From: Streptomyces poriferorum
GTDB lineage: Bacteria > Actinomycetota > Actinomycetes > Streptomycetales > Streptomycetaceae
DNA: 42,275 nt
Assembly: GCF_019399235.1 (NCBI RefSeq)
Contig: NZ_JAELVH010000041.1
Location: forward strand, 1 to 42,275
Direction: 5' to 3'
Below, in pieces: positions 1-8,160 of the stretch (position 1 is its first letter; each line of letters starts with the position of its first letter). The position numbers and the translations under genes are program-made. The notes beneath the pieces were generated by a model. The model saw nothing but the letters and a program-made list of their open reading frames with translations. It did not search any database and was not told the DNA's origin.

Positions 1-109
1 GCCCCTCCTCCCCCCGGCCCCGCTCACCGGTGCCGCCGCCATCCGCGGCCCGTCGAACGACGCCGTGGGCGATGTGGACCGTCTACGCCTCCAGGTTCAA
101 CGGATCTAG
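1..109 (+). CDS. 3' end of an unidentified gene (5' end outside window)
   Basis: A reading frame that is open from the window edge ends at TAG 107-109 and encodes a tail of about 35 residues ending DRLRLQVQRI. Nearly every third codon position is G or C, as in real genes here, and a perfect 12-bp hairpin follows 12 bases after the stop, which fits a gene end. The peptide is too short to name a family. It could be chance, since long open frames are common at this GC content. Confidence 0.4.
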   Translation, partial: PLLPPAPLTGAAAIRGPSNDAVGDVDRLRLQVQRI

Positions 110-120
110 CCCCGGCCACC

Positions 121-149
121 GACCGTTCCCGGACGTCCCGGGAACGGTC
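121..149. terminator. Hairpin terminator before the DUF3105 gene
   Basis: Perfect 12-bp inverted repeat: GACCGTTCCCGG (121-132), 5-base loop, CCGGGAACGGTC (138-149). No T-run follows, as is usual for actinobacterial hairpin terminators. It separates the upstream partial gene from the gene starting at 195. Confidence 0.55.
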
Positions 150-194
150 CCGCGTGCCCGCAGCCCATCCGTGTCACGAACCGAAGGACCCACC

Positions 195-845
195 ATGGCC
201 TCCGCCAAGAAGCAGAACACCCCTGCCGCCGCCCGCCGCGCCAAGCTGGAGGAGGCCCGCCGCAAGGAGCGGGCCCGCGAGCGTCGCAGCCGCATCATCA
301 CGATCACCGCGGCGGTCGTCGTCGTGGCCGGTCTGGTCGCCGGAGGCGGCTACCTGATGAACGAGGCCGACGAGCAGGACAAGGCCGAGACGGCAGCCAA
401 GTCCTCTCCCGTCGAGGGCGAGAAGAGCTGGGAGAAGCTCACTCAGGAGCATGTCGAGAAGAAGGTCGACTACCCGATGAACCCGCCGGTCGGCGGCGAC
501 CACAACCCGGTGTGGATGAACTGCGACGCCGACGTCTACACCAAGGAGATACCGAAGGAGAACGCCGTCCACTCGCTGGAGCACGGCGCCGTCTGGGTCA
601 CGTACACCAGCAAGGCGAGTCCGGCCGACGTCAAGAAGCTCGAAGAGAAGGTCGAGGCCACGCCGTACTCCCTGATGAGCCCGGTGGAGGACCAGGGGTC
701 CCCGCTGATGCTCAGCGCCTGGGGCAAGCAGCTGGCCGTGAAGAGCGCCTCCGACGCCCGCGTCGCGCAGTTCTTCACGAAGTACGTCCAGGGCCCGCAG
801 ACCCCGGAGCCTGGTGCCGCCTGCTCCGGCGGGATCGCCAAGTGA
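195..845 (+). CDS. DUF3105 family membrane-anchored protein
   Basis: 216-residue protein of unknown function. The N-terminus is a highly charged Lys/Arg-rich cytoplasmic segment (residues 1-33), then one transmembrane helix (about 34-55, IITITAAVVVVAGLVAGG), then an extracytoplasmic domain with the DUF3105 hallmarks: PPVGGDHNPVWMNCD and a central HSLEHGAVWVTY motif, whose His and Cys residues could bind metal. The ATG at 195 is chosen over upstream in-frame codons because GAAGGACC lies 7 bases before it and the hairpin at 121-149 would otherwise sit inside the gene. The stop overlaps the GTG of the DUF305 gene (GTGA), so the two are translationally coupled. DUF3105-DUF305 pairs recur in actinobacteria; a metal-related envelope role is only inferred. 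Confidence 0.88.
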   Translation: MASAKKQNTPAAARRAKLEEARRKERARERRSRIITITAAVVVVAGLVAGGGYLMNEADEQDKAETAAKSSPVEGEKSWEKLTQEHVEKKVDYPMNPPVGGDHNPVWMNCDADVYTKEIPKENAVHSLEHGAVWVTYTSKASPADVKKLEEKVEATPYSLMSPVEDQGSPLMLSAWGKQLAVKSASDARVAQFFTKYVQGPQTPEPGAACSGGIAK

Positions 846-1486
846 CGTCCCCGGCCCGGGTGTCACGGCCGATGGCGCTGGCCGGCGGGGCGGTGCTGCT
901 GCTCGCGCTCTGCCTGGTCGCGCTGACGCTCGTACGTCCCTCCTCCTCGGCCCCCTCCGCCACCGCGGCCGCCGCGGCTCCCGCCGAGACCTCGGCCGAT
1001 GTCGGATTCGCGCGCGACATGGCGGTCCACCACCAGCAGGCCGTCGAGATGTCGTTCATCGTCCGGGACCGCACCTCGGACGTGGCGGTGCGCCGGCTCG
1101 CGTACGACATCATCAACACCCAGGCCAACCAGCGGGGGATGATGCTGGGCTGGCTGGAGACGTGGGGCCGTGCGAAGAGCTCTCCCGGGCCGCCCATGGC
1201 GTGGATGGGGCATACCGTCACGCCGCGGGACGGCGCGCTGATGCCCGGCATGGCGACCGACACCGAGCTCGACGCGCTCCGCGCGGCCAAGGGCCGGGAC
1301 GCCGAGGTGCGCTTCCTGAAGCTGATGACCGCGCATCACCGGGCCGGGGCCGAAATGGCTCAGGCGGCCGCCACCGCGGCGGGGACCGACGAGATCCGGA
1401 ACCTGGCCTCGGGCATGGTCCTGGGGCAGCGGTCGGAGATCGCGCTCATGGCCGACATGCTCCGGGACCGCGGGGCCACGGCCTGA
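842..1486 (+). CDS. DUF305 family exported protein
   Basis: 214-residue protein with an N-terminal signal anchor (about residues 8-30, MALAGGAVLLLALCLVALTL), an Ala/Ser-rich linker, then a DUF305 ferritin-like four-helix domain. Two His-His motifs mark the family: AVHHQQAVEM and TAHHRAGAEM, each followed by a Met one turn later, as in copper-binding DUF305 proteins such as cyanobacterial CopM (known for the family, not shown here). The GTG start at 842 overlaps the DUF3105 stop by 4 bases, so expression is coupled. Extra Met residues (MGHTVTPRDGALMPGM) between the His motifs also suit copper. The likely job is periplasmic/cell-wall metal handling, moderate confidence; membership of DUF305 is firm. 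Confidence 0.9.
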   Translation: MTSPARVSRPMALAGGAVLLLALCLVALTLVRPSSSAPSATAAAAAPAETSADVGFARDMAVHHQQAVEMSFIVRDRTSDVAVRRLAYDIINTQANQRGMMLGWLETWGRAKSSPGPPMAWMGHTVTPRDGALMPGMATDTELDALRAAKGRDAEVRFLKLMTAHHRAGAEMAQAAATAAGTDEIRNLASGMVLGQRSEIALMADMLRDRGATA

Positions 1487-1577
1487 GCACCGTCCCGGTC
1501 AGGCCGCTCCCGCGAGTGGCCGGACCGGGACATCGCGACCGTACTGACGTACGGGATCGCATAGGCTCGGCACCGAT

Positions 1578-2822
1578 ATGAAGAGCAACCTCACGCCTCT
1601 GGGGCCCAAGGCCGACAAGGACACCGTCCGGCGCAGCAACCTCAGCCTCGTGCTCCGGGCCGTCCGTGACGAGGCCGAGGGTGAGGCGACCCGGGCCGGG
1701 GTCGCCGCGCGGGTGGGACTGACCCGGGCCGCCGTGTCCTCGCTCGTCGAGCAGCTGCTCGACAGCGGGTTCCTCACGGAGTCGGGCAAGACGTTCAGCG
1801 GCCAGGCCGGCCGGCCCGGAACCGCACTCAAGACGGCCCGCACCGGGCCGGCCGGGCTCGGCGTCGAGGTCAACATCGACTACGTGTCGGTGGTGGTCGT
1901 CGATCTGGCCGGGACCGGCCGGGTCCGGCTCACCGAGCATCTCGACAACCGGGGCGCGCCGCCCGCCGAGGTGCTGGCGCGCGCGGCCGGGATCGCCGCG
2001 CGCACCCTGGACTCGGCGCGCGAGCAGGAGCTGTTCCCGGTCGGCGTGGCACTGGCGCTGCCCGGCCTGGTCTCCGGTGGCTCGGTGCGTCAGGCGCCGA
2101 ACCTGGGCTGGAACCAGGTGCCCGCCGAGGAGCTGTTCGCCGCCGCCCTGGCAGCCGAGCGCCCCGATCACGAGGCGCTGACGGTGAGTTCGGAGAACGA
2201 GGCCAATCTGGCGGCGCTGGCCGAGCTGTGGTTCGGCGGGCTGGGCCGGATCCGGACGTTCCTCTACCTGACCGGTGAGATCGGCGTCGGCGGCGCCCTG
2301 GTGATCAACGGCGAGCTGCTGCGCGGTGCGCACGGGTTCGCCGGGGAGATCGGGCACGTGGTGGTGGACTCGGAGGGGCCGCAGTGCCGGTGCGGGTCGC
2401 GCGGCTGCCTGGAGCAGTACGCGGGACAGGCGGCGCTCCTGCGGTCGGCGGGGATCGAGGAGAGCGGCAGCGGGATCGGGGTCGCCGAACTGGAGCGGCG
2501 TACCCGGGCCGGGGACGAGCGGGCGGTGGCCGCGGTCGCGGATGCGGGCCGGATGCTGGGGCGGGTGCTGTCGGGGGCGGTGAACCTGCTGGACCCGGAC
2601 GCGGTGGTGCTCGGCGGGGTCTACCGGAACCTGATGCCGTGGCTGGCGCCGCCCGCCGACGAGGAGCTGACGGACCGGGTGGTGTCGGGGCTGTGGACCC
2701 CGGGGAGCGGCCGGCTGCGGGCCTCGTCCGTGGCGGGTGACGCGGCGCGGGGTGCGGCGGCGCTGGTGATGACGGACGTGCTGGCCGACCCGGTGGCGTA
2801 CGCGGGGCGGCCGAGCGCCTGA
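1578..2822 (+). CDS. ROK-family transcriptional repressor (XylR/NagC type)
   Basis: 414 residues. Residues about 18-65 form a winged helix-turn-helix (NLSLVLRAVRDE ... ARVGLTRAAVSSLVEQLLDSG). The rest is a ROK sugar-kinase-like domain with the family zinc motif CRCGSRGCLE preceded by GEIGHVVVD. ROK repressors of this architecture control xylose genes in many bacteria. The gene is convergent with xylA (59 bases between stops, with a hairpin), and the xylA-xylB promoter 1.2 kb away has a duplicated dyad, so xylA/xylB are the obvious targets and D-xylose the expected inducer; both are inference. The ATG at 1578 has no strong ribosome binding site but gives the usual family N-terminus. No copy of the xylAB dyad is seen in front of this gene. 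Confidence 0.9.
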   Translation: MKSNLTPLGPKADKDTVRRSNLSLVLRAVRDEAEGEATRAGVAARVGLTRAAVSSLVEQLLDSGFLTESGKTFSGQAGRPGTALKTARTGPAGLGVEVNIDYVSVVVVDLAGTGRVRLTEHLDNRGAPPAEVLARAAGIAARTLDSAREQELFPVGVALALPGLVSGGSVRQAPNLGWNQVPAEELFAAALAAERPDHEALTVSSENEANLAALAELWFGGLGRIRTFLYLTGEIGVGGALVINGELLRGAHGFAGEIGHVVVDSEGPQCRCGSRGCLEQYAGQAALLRSAGIEESGSGIGVAELERRTRAGDERAVAAVADAGRMLGRVLSGAVNLLDPDAVVLGGVYRNLMPWLAPPADEELTDRVVSGLWTPGSGRLRASSVAGDAARGAAALVMTDVLADPVAYAGRPSA

Positions 2823-2830
2823 ACGGATGA

Positions 2831-2867
2831 GGGAGGGGAGGGACGCCGGTGCGTTCCTCCCCCTCCC
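2831..2867. terminator. Hairpin between convergent ROK and xylA genes
   Basis: GGGAGGGGAGG (2831-2841) pairs with CCTCCCCCTCCC (2856-2867) with one bulged C and a 14-base loop. It lies in the 59-base gap between two convergent stop codons, so it probably ends both transcripts. Confidence 0.55.
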
Positions 2868-2881
2868 CCGTTCCCGTGCGG

Positions 2882-4051
2882 TCAGCGGACGCCGAGCAGG
2901 TGGTCCATCGCCAGCTGGTCCAGCGCCTCGAACGCCATGCCGCGCTCCGCCGCCGCGGTCACGTCGAAGTCCTCGAAGGCGGAACGGTCGGCCAGCAGGC
3001 CCGCCACGCCGTCCTCGGCGGTGCGCTGCGCCAGCTCGTCCAGACGGGACGCGCGCAGCGCCTCCTGGACCGCCGGGTCCGCGCGGAAGGCGGCGGCGCG
3101 CTCCTTGAGGATCAGGTAGTTGCGCATGCAGCCCGCGGCCGAGGCCCAGACGCCGTCGTAGTCCTCGGTCCGCGGCGGCTTGAAGTCGAAGTGGCGCGGG
3201 CCCGCGTAGTCCGAGTTCTCCAGCAGGTCGACGAGCCAGAAGGCCTGGCGCAGGTCGCCGGCGCCGAAGCGGAGGTCCTGGTCGTACTTGATGCCGGACT
3301 GGCCGTTGAGGTCGATGTGGAAGAGCTTGCCCGCCCACAGGGCCTGCGCGATGCCGTGCGCGAAGTTCAGCCCGGCCATCTGCTCGTGGCCGACCTCGGG
3401 GTTCACGCCCACCATCTCGGGGCGCTCCAGGCGCTCGATGAAGGCGAGGGCGTGGCCGATGGTGGGGAGCAGGATGTCGCCGCGCGGCTCGTTCGGCTTG
3501 GGCTCGATCGCGAACTTCAGGTCGTAGCCCTGCTCGGTGACGTAGTCGCCCAGCAGGTCGAAGGCCTCCTTCATGCGGTCGAGTGCGACGCGGATGTCCT
3601 TGGCGGCGCCCGACTCGGAACCCTCGCGGCCGCCCCAGGCGACGTAGGTGGTGGCGCCGAGCTCGACGGCGAGGTCGATGTTGCGGAGCGTCTTGCGCAG
3701 GGCGTAGCGGCGGACGTCGCGGTCGTTGGCGGTGAAGGCGCCGTCCTTGAAGACGGGGTGGGTGAAGAGGTTCGTCGTCGCCATCGGAACGACGAGTCCG
3801 GCCGCGTCCAGCGACTGCCGGAACCGCTTCACGATGCCTTCGCGCTCGGAGTCCGTCGAGCCGAACGGGATCAGGTCGTCGTCGTGGAAGGTGACGCCGT
3901 ACGCGCCGAGCTCCGCGAGGCGCTGGACGGAGTCGACCGGGTCGATCGCCTCCCGGGTCGCGTCCCCGAACGGGTCGCGACCCTGCCAGCCCACGGTCCA
4001 CAGACCGAAGGTGAACTTGTCCTGCGGGGTGGGCGTGAAGCGATCCGTCAT
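2882..4051 (-). CDS. xylA: Xylose isomerase
   Basis: 389 residues, the length of Streptomyces class I xylose isomerases. It converts D-xylose to D-xylulose in the cytoplasm with two divalent metal ions. Visible hallmarks: the N-terminal [17 protein letters not shown], the catalytic His/Asp segment [12 protein letters not shown] (His56, Asp59 region), the KPNEPRGDI metal-site segment, [13 protein letters not shown], and HIDLNGQSG. The ATG at 4051 is chosen because [13 protein letters not shown] is the family N-terminus and AGGACC precedes it; the frame stays open to 4222 but that extension would erase the promoter shared with xylB. Divergent from xylB, convergent with the ROK repressor gene. 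It would consume xylose released by the GH31 enzyme at 14-16 kb. Confidence 0.98.
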   Translation of the reverse strand: MTDRFTPTPQDKFTFGLWTVGWQGRDPFGDATREAIDPVDSVQRLAELGAYGVTFHDDDLIPFGSTDSEREGIVKRFRQSLDAAGLVVPMATTNLFTHPVFKDGAFTANDRDVRRYALRKTLRNIDLAVELGATTYVAWGGREGSESGAAKDIRVALDRMKEAFDLLGDYVTEQGYDLKFAIEPKPNEPRGDILLPTIGHALAFIERLERPEMVGVNPEVGHEQMAGLNFAHGIAQALWAGKLFHIDLNGQSGIKYDQDLRFGAGDLRQAFWLVDLLENSDYAGPRHFDFKPPRTEDYDGVWASAAGCMRNYLILKERAAAFRADPAVQEALRASRLDELAQRTAEDGVAGLLADRSAFEDFDVTAAAERGMAFEALDQLAMDHLLGVR

Positions 4052-4106
4052 GGTCCTGCCGCCTTCGGTGCCGTGGGTCCGCAGCCGGTCGAACGGCCGA
4101 ACCTCA

Positions 4107-4129
4107 ATTTGTTCACTGTCATGACTAAT
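4107..4129. promoter_or_regulatory. Candidate ROK/XylR operator, xylA side
   Basis: Dyad of form ATTTGTTCAC-N8-CTAAT, the partner of the copy at 4213-4235. Outer arms ATTTG/CTAAT are complementary except one base. It lies 56 bases upstream of the xylA start. The sequence AATTTGTTCAC is identical over 11 bases in the two copies, which is striking in DNA this GC-rich. Binding by the ROK protein at 1578-2822 is inferred. Confidence 0.6.
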
Positions 4130-4212
4130 CATGCACGGACCACCCCTGCGGCGTAACCCCCCGTCCCGGAAAATCCGGAGCGGCCCCTGTTCGGGACGGG
4201 TTCCGTCGCGTA

Positions 4213-4235
4213 ATTTGTTCACCGCACGATCAAAT
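4213..4235. promoter_or_regulatory. Candidate ROK/XylR operator, xylB side
   Basis: Second copy, ATTTGTTCAC-N8-CAAAT, with perfect ATTTG/CAAAT arms, 74 bases upstream of the xylB start. Centre-to-centre distance to the first copy is 106 bases, about ten helical turns, which would allow one repressor to bridge both sites. No other feature explains these AT-rich blocks in the 257-base divergent promoter (4052-4308). Confidence 0.6.
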
Positions 4236-4308
4236 CCCGGCGGGATGAGAGCCCGCAGTGCGAGGGTCCACGGCCGGGAACCACCTGAACCAGAGATCGA
4301 GGTCAGCC

Positions 4309-5799
4309 ATGCCGCCGCATGAGGTCGTCATCGGTGTGGACAGTTCCACCCAGTCCACCAAGGCCGCGTTCGTCGACGCCGCCACCGGCCGGCTGCTCGC
4401 CGTCGGCCGTGCCCCGCATGTCGTCACCGGCGAGGGCGGAGCGCGCGAGACGGATCCCGAGGTGTGGTGGCAGGCGCTGCGTGACGCGGTCACCGCCGGG
4501 CTGAAGGAGTCCGGCGTCGCCGCCACCGCCATCACCGGGATCGCTGTCGCCGGACAGCAGCACGGACTGGTCGTCCTCGACGGTGCGGGGCGCCCGCTGC
4601 GTCCCGCACTCCTCTGGAACGACACCCGCTCCGCCCCGCAGGCCACCGCACTCACCGCGGCCCTGGGCGGCGCCGACGCCTGGACCGCGCGCACCGGCTC
4701 GGTTCCCGTCGCCTCGATGACCGCGTCGAAGTGGCAGTGGCTGCGGGAGAACGAACCGGAGACCGCCGCCGCGACCGCCGCGATCCGGCTCCCCCACGAC
4801 TTCCTGACCGAGCGCCTCTCGGGCCGCGCCGTCACGGATCCGGGCGACGCGTCCGGCACCTGCTGGTACTCGACCGCGACCGGTTCCTACGACCCGGAGC
4901 TCCTCGCCCTGCTCGCCATCGACCCGGCGCTGCTGCCCGAGGTGGCGGCGAGCGGAGCGGCGCGCGCCGGGTCGCTGACGGCCGAGGCCGCGGAGGCCCT
5001 CGGACTGCCCGCCGGGATCGCCGTCGCCGCGGGCACCGGGGACAACATGAGTGCCGCCGTCGGCCTCGGGCTCGGCGGCGCGGGGCTCCTGGACCACCCC
5101 GTCCTCAGCCTGGGCACCTCGGGCACGGTCTTCACCGCGTCCCGGGCCCGGCCGGCCTCCCCGGCACTCGCCGGGTTCGCCGCGGCGGACGGTACGTACC
5201 TGCCGCTGGCCTGCACCCTCAACTGCACGCTCGCCGTGGACAAGGTGGCCGCGCTGCTGGGTTTGGACCGCAATGACGCGACGCCTGGCGGCGAAGCCGT
5301 ACTCCTGCCCTACCTGGACGGCGAACGCACCCCCGACCTGCCCACCTCGGCCGGCCTCCTCACCGGCCTGCGCCACGACACCACCCCGCAGCAACTGCTG
5401 GGAGCCGCCTACGAGGGCGCGGTCGTCACCGTGCTGCGCGCACTCGACGAACTCCTGCGGGCCTGCGGACTCGACCCGGACGACCCCGAGGTGGCGAACC
5501 GTCCGCTCCGGCTGATCGGCGGCGGCGCCCAGGGTCGTGTGTGGGTGGAGACCGTACGCCGCCTCTCCGGGCGGCCGGTGACCGTGCCCTCCAGCGGGGA
5601 ACTGGTCGCGCTGGGCGCGGCCGCGCTCGCCGCCGCCGCGGCCACGGGTGCGGACCCGGTCGCGATCGCCACCGGCTGGGACACCGGCGAAGAGACGTGC
5701 CTGGAGGCCGTCGAAAGGGACCTCGCCGCCTGGGAGCGGGTCGGGTCGGTACTGGAACGGGCGGCCGCCCCTCTGCTGGGAGCGGACCGGCCGATCTGA
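4309..5799 (+). CDS. xylB: Xylulokinase (FGGY family)
   Basis: 496 residues, typical for FGGY kinases. It phosphorylates D-xylulose to xylulose 5-phosphate with ATP, feeding the pentose phosphate pathway. The N-terminal phosphate motif [15 protein letters not shown], the substrate segment [11 protein letters not shown] and [10 protein letters not shown], the FGGY-like central region ([11 protein letters not shown]), and the C-terminal ATP motif [16 protein letters not shown] are all present. The ATG at 4309 follows a weak GAGGTC; the frame could start at 4258 but the family N-terminus begins at [11 protein letters not shown]. Divergently transcribed from xylA across a promoter with two dyads. 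Followed by a tandem repeat and a hairpin, so probably monocistronic. Confidence 0.97.
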   Translation: MPPHEVVIGVDSSTQSTKAAFVDAATGRLLAVGRAPHVVTGEGGARETDPEVWWQALRDAVTAGLKESGVAATAITGIAVAGQQHGLVVLDGAGRPLRPALLWNDTRSAPQATALTAALGGADAWTARTGSVPVASMTASKWQWLRENEPETAAATAAIRLPHDFLTERLSGRAVTDPGDASGTCWYSTATGSYDPELLALLAIDPALLPEVAASGAARAGSLTAEAAEALGLPAGIAVAAGTGDNMSAAVGLGLGGAGLLDHPVLSLGTSGTVFTASRARPASPALAGFAAADGTYLPLACTLNCTLAVDKVAALLGLDRNDATPGGEAVLLPYLDGERTPDLPTSAGLLTGLRHDTTPQQLLGAAYEGAVVTVLRALDELLRACGLDPDDPEVANRPLRLIGGGAQGRVWVETVRRLSGRPVTVPSSGELVALGAAALAAAAATGADPVAIATGWDTGEETCLEAVERDLAAWERVGSVLERAAAPLLGADRPI

Positions 5800-5854
5800 C
5801 GGAAGGAGCGGACCGGCCGACCCGAACCTGCCCAGCCGGCCGAATCAGCCGACT

Positions 5855-5922
5855 GGTTCAGCGGACCGTTCGCCCAGCCGGTTCAGCGGGCCGTTCGCCC
5901 AGCCGGTTCAGCGGACCGTTCA
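5855..5922. repeat. 25-base tandem repeat, about 2.7 copies
   Basis: Unit GGTTCAGCGGRCCGTTCGCC plus CAGCC begins at 5855, 5880 and 5905; the last copy is truncated and diverges after about 17 bases. Each unit contains the small palindrome CGGNCCG. It lies in the noncoding gap after xylB. It looks like replication slippage; a degraded precursor (CCCAGCCGGCCGAATCAGCC) is visible just upstream. No function is evident. Confidence 0.8.
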
Positions 5923-5941
5923 GCTGACCGTCTGTCATGTC

Positions 5942-5974
5942 CCGTCGCACGCCGCACACAAGCGCGTGCGACGG
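5942..5974. terminator. Hairpin terminator after xylB
   Basis: Perfect 10-bp inverted repeat CCGTCGCACG (5942-5951) and CGTGCGACGG (5965-5974) with a 13-base loop, 140 bases after the xylB stop and before the next gene's promoter. Confidence 0.5.
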
Positions 5975-5988
5975 CCACCGGCCGTTTT

Positions 5989-6017
5989 GGATAGCGAACT
6001 GATGTTCACTACTATCC
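5989..6017. promoter_or_regulatory. Nested dyad at the 5' end of the VWA gene
   Basis: Outer arms GGATAG (5989-5994) and CTATCC (6012-6017) flank an inner GAAC-TGAT-GTTC (5996-6007). The block is AT-rich relative to its surroundings and ends four bases before the ATG at 6022, where a ribosome binding site is not obvious. It could be an operator over the promoter of a nearly leaderless transcript, or an RNA hairpin. Confidence 0.35.
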
Positions 6018-6021
6018 GGCG

Positions 6022-7296
6022 ATGATCATAAGAAGAAGGCTGACGGTCGGGGTGGGCATTCTGCTCGCCACCCTGACCGCCGGGCTCGGCTCGGTGCTGC
6101 CCGCCTCGGCCGATGAAACCCCCGCCAACGCCTCCCCCAAGGTCGAGCTGGTGCTCGACGTCAGTGGCTCCATGCGGACCCGCGACATCGACGGCCAGTC
6201 CCGGATGACCGCGGCGAAGCAGGCGTTCAACGAGGTCCTGGACGCGGTGCCCGAGCAGGTACAGCTCGGCATCCGCACCCTCGGCGCCGACTACCCGGGC
6301 GACGACCGGAAGGTCGGCTGCAAGGACACCAAGCAGCTGTACCCGGTCGGCCCGCTGGACCGTACCGAGGCCAAGACCGCGGTAGCCACCCTCGCCCCCA
6401 CCGGCTGGACCCCGATCGGCCCGGCCCTGCTGGGCGCCGCCGACGACCTGGAGGGCGGCGACTCCACCCGCCGGATCGTGCTGATCAGCGACGGCGAGGA
6501 CACCTGCGGTCCGCTCGACCCATGCGAAGTCGCCCGTGACATCGCGGCGCGCGGCATCCACCTGGTCATCGACACCCTCGGCCTGGTGCCGAACGCGAAG
6601 ATCCGCCAGCAGCTCACCTGCATCGCGGAGGCCACCGGCGGCACGTACACCGCCGTCCAGCACACCGATGAACTCTCCGGCCGCGTCAAGCAGTTGGTGG
6701 ACCGGGCGGCCGCACCCGTCGTCACCCCGGTCGCGACCGAGGGCGCCGGCAGCTGCACCGACGCCCCGCAGCTCAAGCCCGGCCTCTACACCGACCGCGA
6801 GAAGTTCGCCGAGCACCGCTGGTACCGCGTCGACGTGCTGCCCGGCCAGGAACTCCGCGCCTCGGTCAGCGTGTTCGCCGACCGCGCCGTCAACAACGAC
6901 TACGGCATGCTGCTGCGTGCGGTGACCGTGCACGGCCGGGAGATCGTCAGAGGTGCGGAGTCCGGTACCGGACGTACCGACGCGATCTCGTCCGGGCTGC
7001 GCTACCCGAAACCCGAGCTGGACACGGACGGTGACGTCAAGCCGGCCGCGGAGACCGTCTGTCTGCAGGTCTCCAACTCGTTCTCCGCGCCCGCCTCGGT
7101 GAAGACCGCTCCCGGCATGCCGGTGGAGCTGACGATCGACCTGGTGGACGCCCCCGACGCGGCGGACGACGCCGCGGCGTTCGGTCTCGGTCGCGGCTGG
7201 TGGCTGCTGGGCGTGCTCGTCCTGACCGGACTGATCGCGGGTCTGCTGACCGGCTGGATCTCGCGCTGGCGCTTCGCCGTATGGAGGACCCACTGA
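6022..7296 (+). CDS. Membrane-anchored von Willebrand factor A domain protein
   Basis: 424 residues. Signal peptide 1-31 (LLATLTAGLGSVLPASA|D), then a VWA domain at about 38-235 with a complete MIDAS metal site (VLDVSGSMR, a Thr loop, and ISDGEDTCG), then a second extracytoplasmic beta-rich region, and a C-terminal transmembrane helix (WWLLGVLVLTGLIAGLLTGW) ending in a short Arg-rich cytoplasmic tail. The topology is that of an outside-facing protein-binding module. Its TGA overlaps the ATG of the next gene, so the two are coupled and probably act together. The catalytic or binding role is unknown. Confidence 0.88.
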   Translation: MIIRRRLTVGVGILLATLTAGLGSVLPASADETPANASPKVELVLDVSGSMRTRDIDGQSRMTAAKQAFNEVLDAVPEQVQLGIRTLGADYPGDDRKVGCKDTKQLYPVGPLDRTEAKTAVATLAPTGWTPIGPALLGAADDLEGGDSTRRIVLISDGEDTCGPLDPCEVARDIAARGIHLVIDTLGLVPNAKIRQQLTCIAEATGGTYTAVQHTDELSGRVKQLVDRAAAPVVTPVATEGAGSCTDAPQLKPGLYTDREKFAEHRWYRVDVLPGQELRASVSVFADRAVNNDYGMLLRAVTVHGREIVRGAESGTGRTDAISSGLRYPKPELDTDGDVKPAAETVCLQVSNSFSAPASVKTAPGMPVELTIDLVDAPDAADDAAAFGLGRGWWLLGVLVLTGLIAGLLTGWISRWRFAVWRTH

Positions 7297-8120
7297 TGTT
7301 CCGTACGAGACGCGCGCTCGCGGGCGCGCTGCTGACCGGCCTCGCCCTGCTGACCGGGGCGGGTGCCGCCGTCGCGGACGACCCGTCGCCGAGCCCGAGC
7401 GCCTCCGGTGACGGGTCGGGCCCCACGGAGGCGGGCACCACCTTCCGCACCGCCACGGCGATCCAGCCGGACCAGCTCGCCACCGCGGGCGCCTCCACCG
7501 GCGACTACCTGTACTGGGTGTTCCCGGCGGACGCCGGACAGCGGGCCACGGTCAAGGCGAAGATCACCCTTCCCGAGACCGCCACCCGGCACGGCGACTC
7601 GACCTGGCAGGTCGACGTGTACGACGGGCTGCGGCGCCGTCAGGCCTGCATGTACGGGAAGCAGACCGGCAAGGCCGCGGCCGATGCCGCCACGGTCGAG
7701 CTCACCTGCGTGCTGCGTACGGTCAGGGCCTGGTCCGAACCGTGGGCCAACGACCCGCTGCCCGGCAGCTACTACGTCCGCCTCACGGTCGTCGACCTGC
7801 CCTCGGCGGACCTCGGGCTGCCGGTGCGGACCGAGGTCGAGGTCGCGGCCGACGGCAGGGGCGGCGCCGGGGATGTCGACGGCACGCTCTCCGAGCCGCT
7901 GGTTCCCGGCGTGTCCTCGGTCGGGCAGGCCGCCGACGGGGCGTCGGCCGCCCCGGTCGCCCTCGCGGGCGAGCCGGAGGACGGCTGGGCCTCCGGCTGG
8001 TGGACCGACCGCTGGCTGTGGACGGTCGGCGGCGGCGTGCTCGGTGCGATCGCGGCCGTCTTCGGCTACTCGCTGACGCGCGGCAGCGGCCGCCCGTCCA
8101 GGGTCCCGCCGGGCGTCTGA
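7296..8120 (+). CDS. Membrane-anchored exported protein, partner of the VWA protein
   Basis: 274 residues, not a family I can name. Signal peptide 1-27 (LLTGLALLTGAGAAVA|D), a Pro/Ser linker, a beta-rich extracytoplasmic domain (about 45-200; TTFRTATAIQPDQLATAG, GDYLYWVFPADAGQ) reminiscent of PPC-type bacterial domains, a Gly/Ala-rich stretch, and a C-terminal transmembrane helix (WLWTVGGGVLGAIAAVFGYSL) with a short basic tail. The ATG at 7296 is chosen because GGAGGACC lies 6 bases before it and it overlaps the VWA stop (TGATG). The middle domain of the VWA protein and this one share phrases such as a WYRVDVLPGQ / YWVFPADAGQ pattern, suggesting related folds. Same topology as its partner, so a complex at the cell surface is likely. 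Confidence 0.8.
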   Translation: MFRTRRALAGALLTGLALLTGAGAAVADDPSPSPSASGDGSGPTEAGTTFRTATAIQPDQLATAGASTGDYLYWVFPADAGQRATVKAKITLPETATRHGDSTWQVDVYDGLRRRQACMYGKQTGKAAADAATVELTCVLRTVRAWSEPWANDPLPGSYYVRLTVVDLPSADLGLPVRTEVEVAADGRGGAGDVDGTLSEPLVPGVSSVGQAADGASAAPVALAGEPEDGWASGWWTDRWLWTVGGGVLGAIAAVFGYSLTRGSGRPSRVPPGV

Positions 8121-8130
8121 CGTCCCGCAG

Positions 8131-8160
8131 TCGGGCAGGCCGGACGACCGGTCTGCCCGA
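8131..8160. terminator. Strong hairpin terminator of the VWA operon
   Basis: TCGGGCAG (8131-8138) pairs with CTGCCCGA (8153-8160) and an inner CCGG-ACGA-CCGG extends the stem to 12 bp with one G/T mismatch. It starts 11 bases after the stop of the second gene. Confidence 0.8.

Noticed and set aside
5855..5922. CRISPR array
   Set aside because: The 25-base units are directly adjacent with no spacers, and no cas genes are present.
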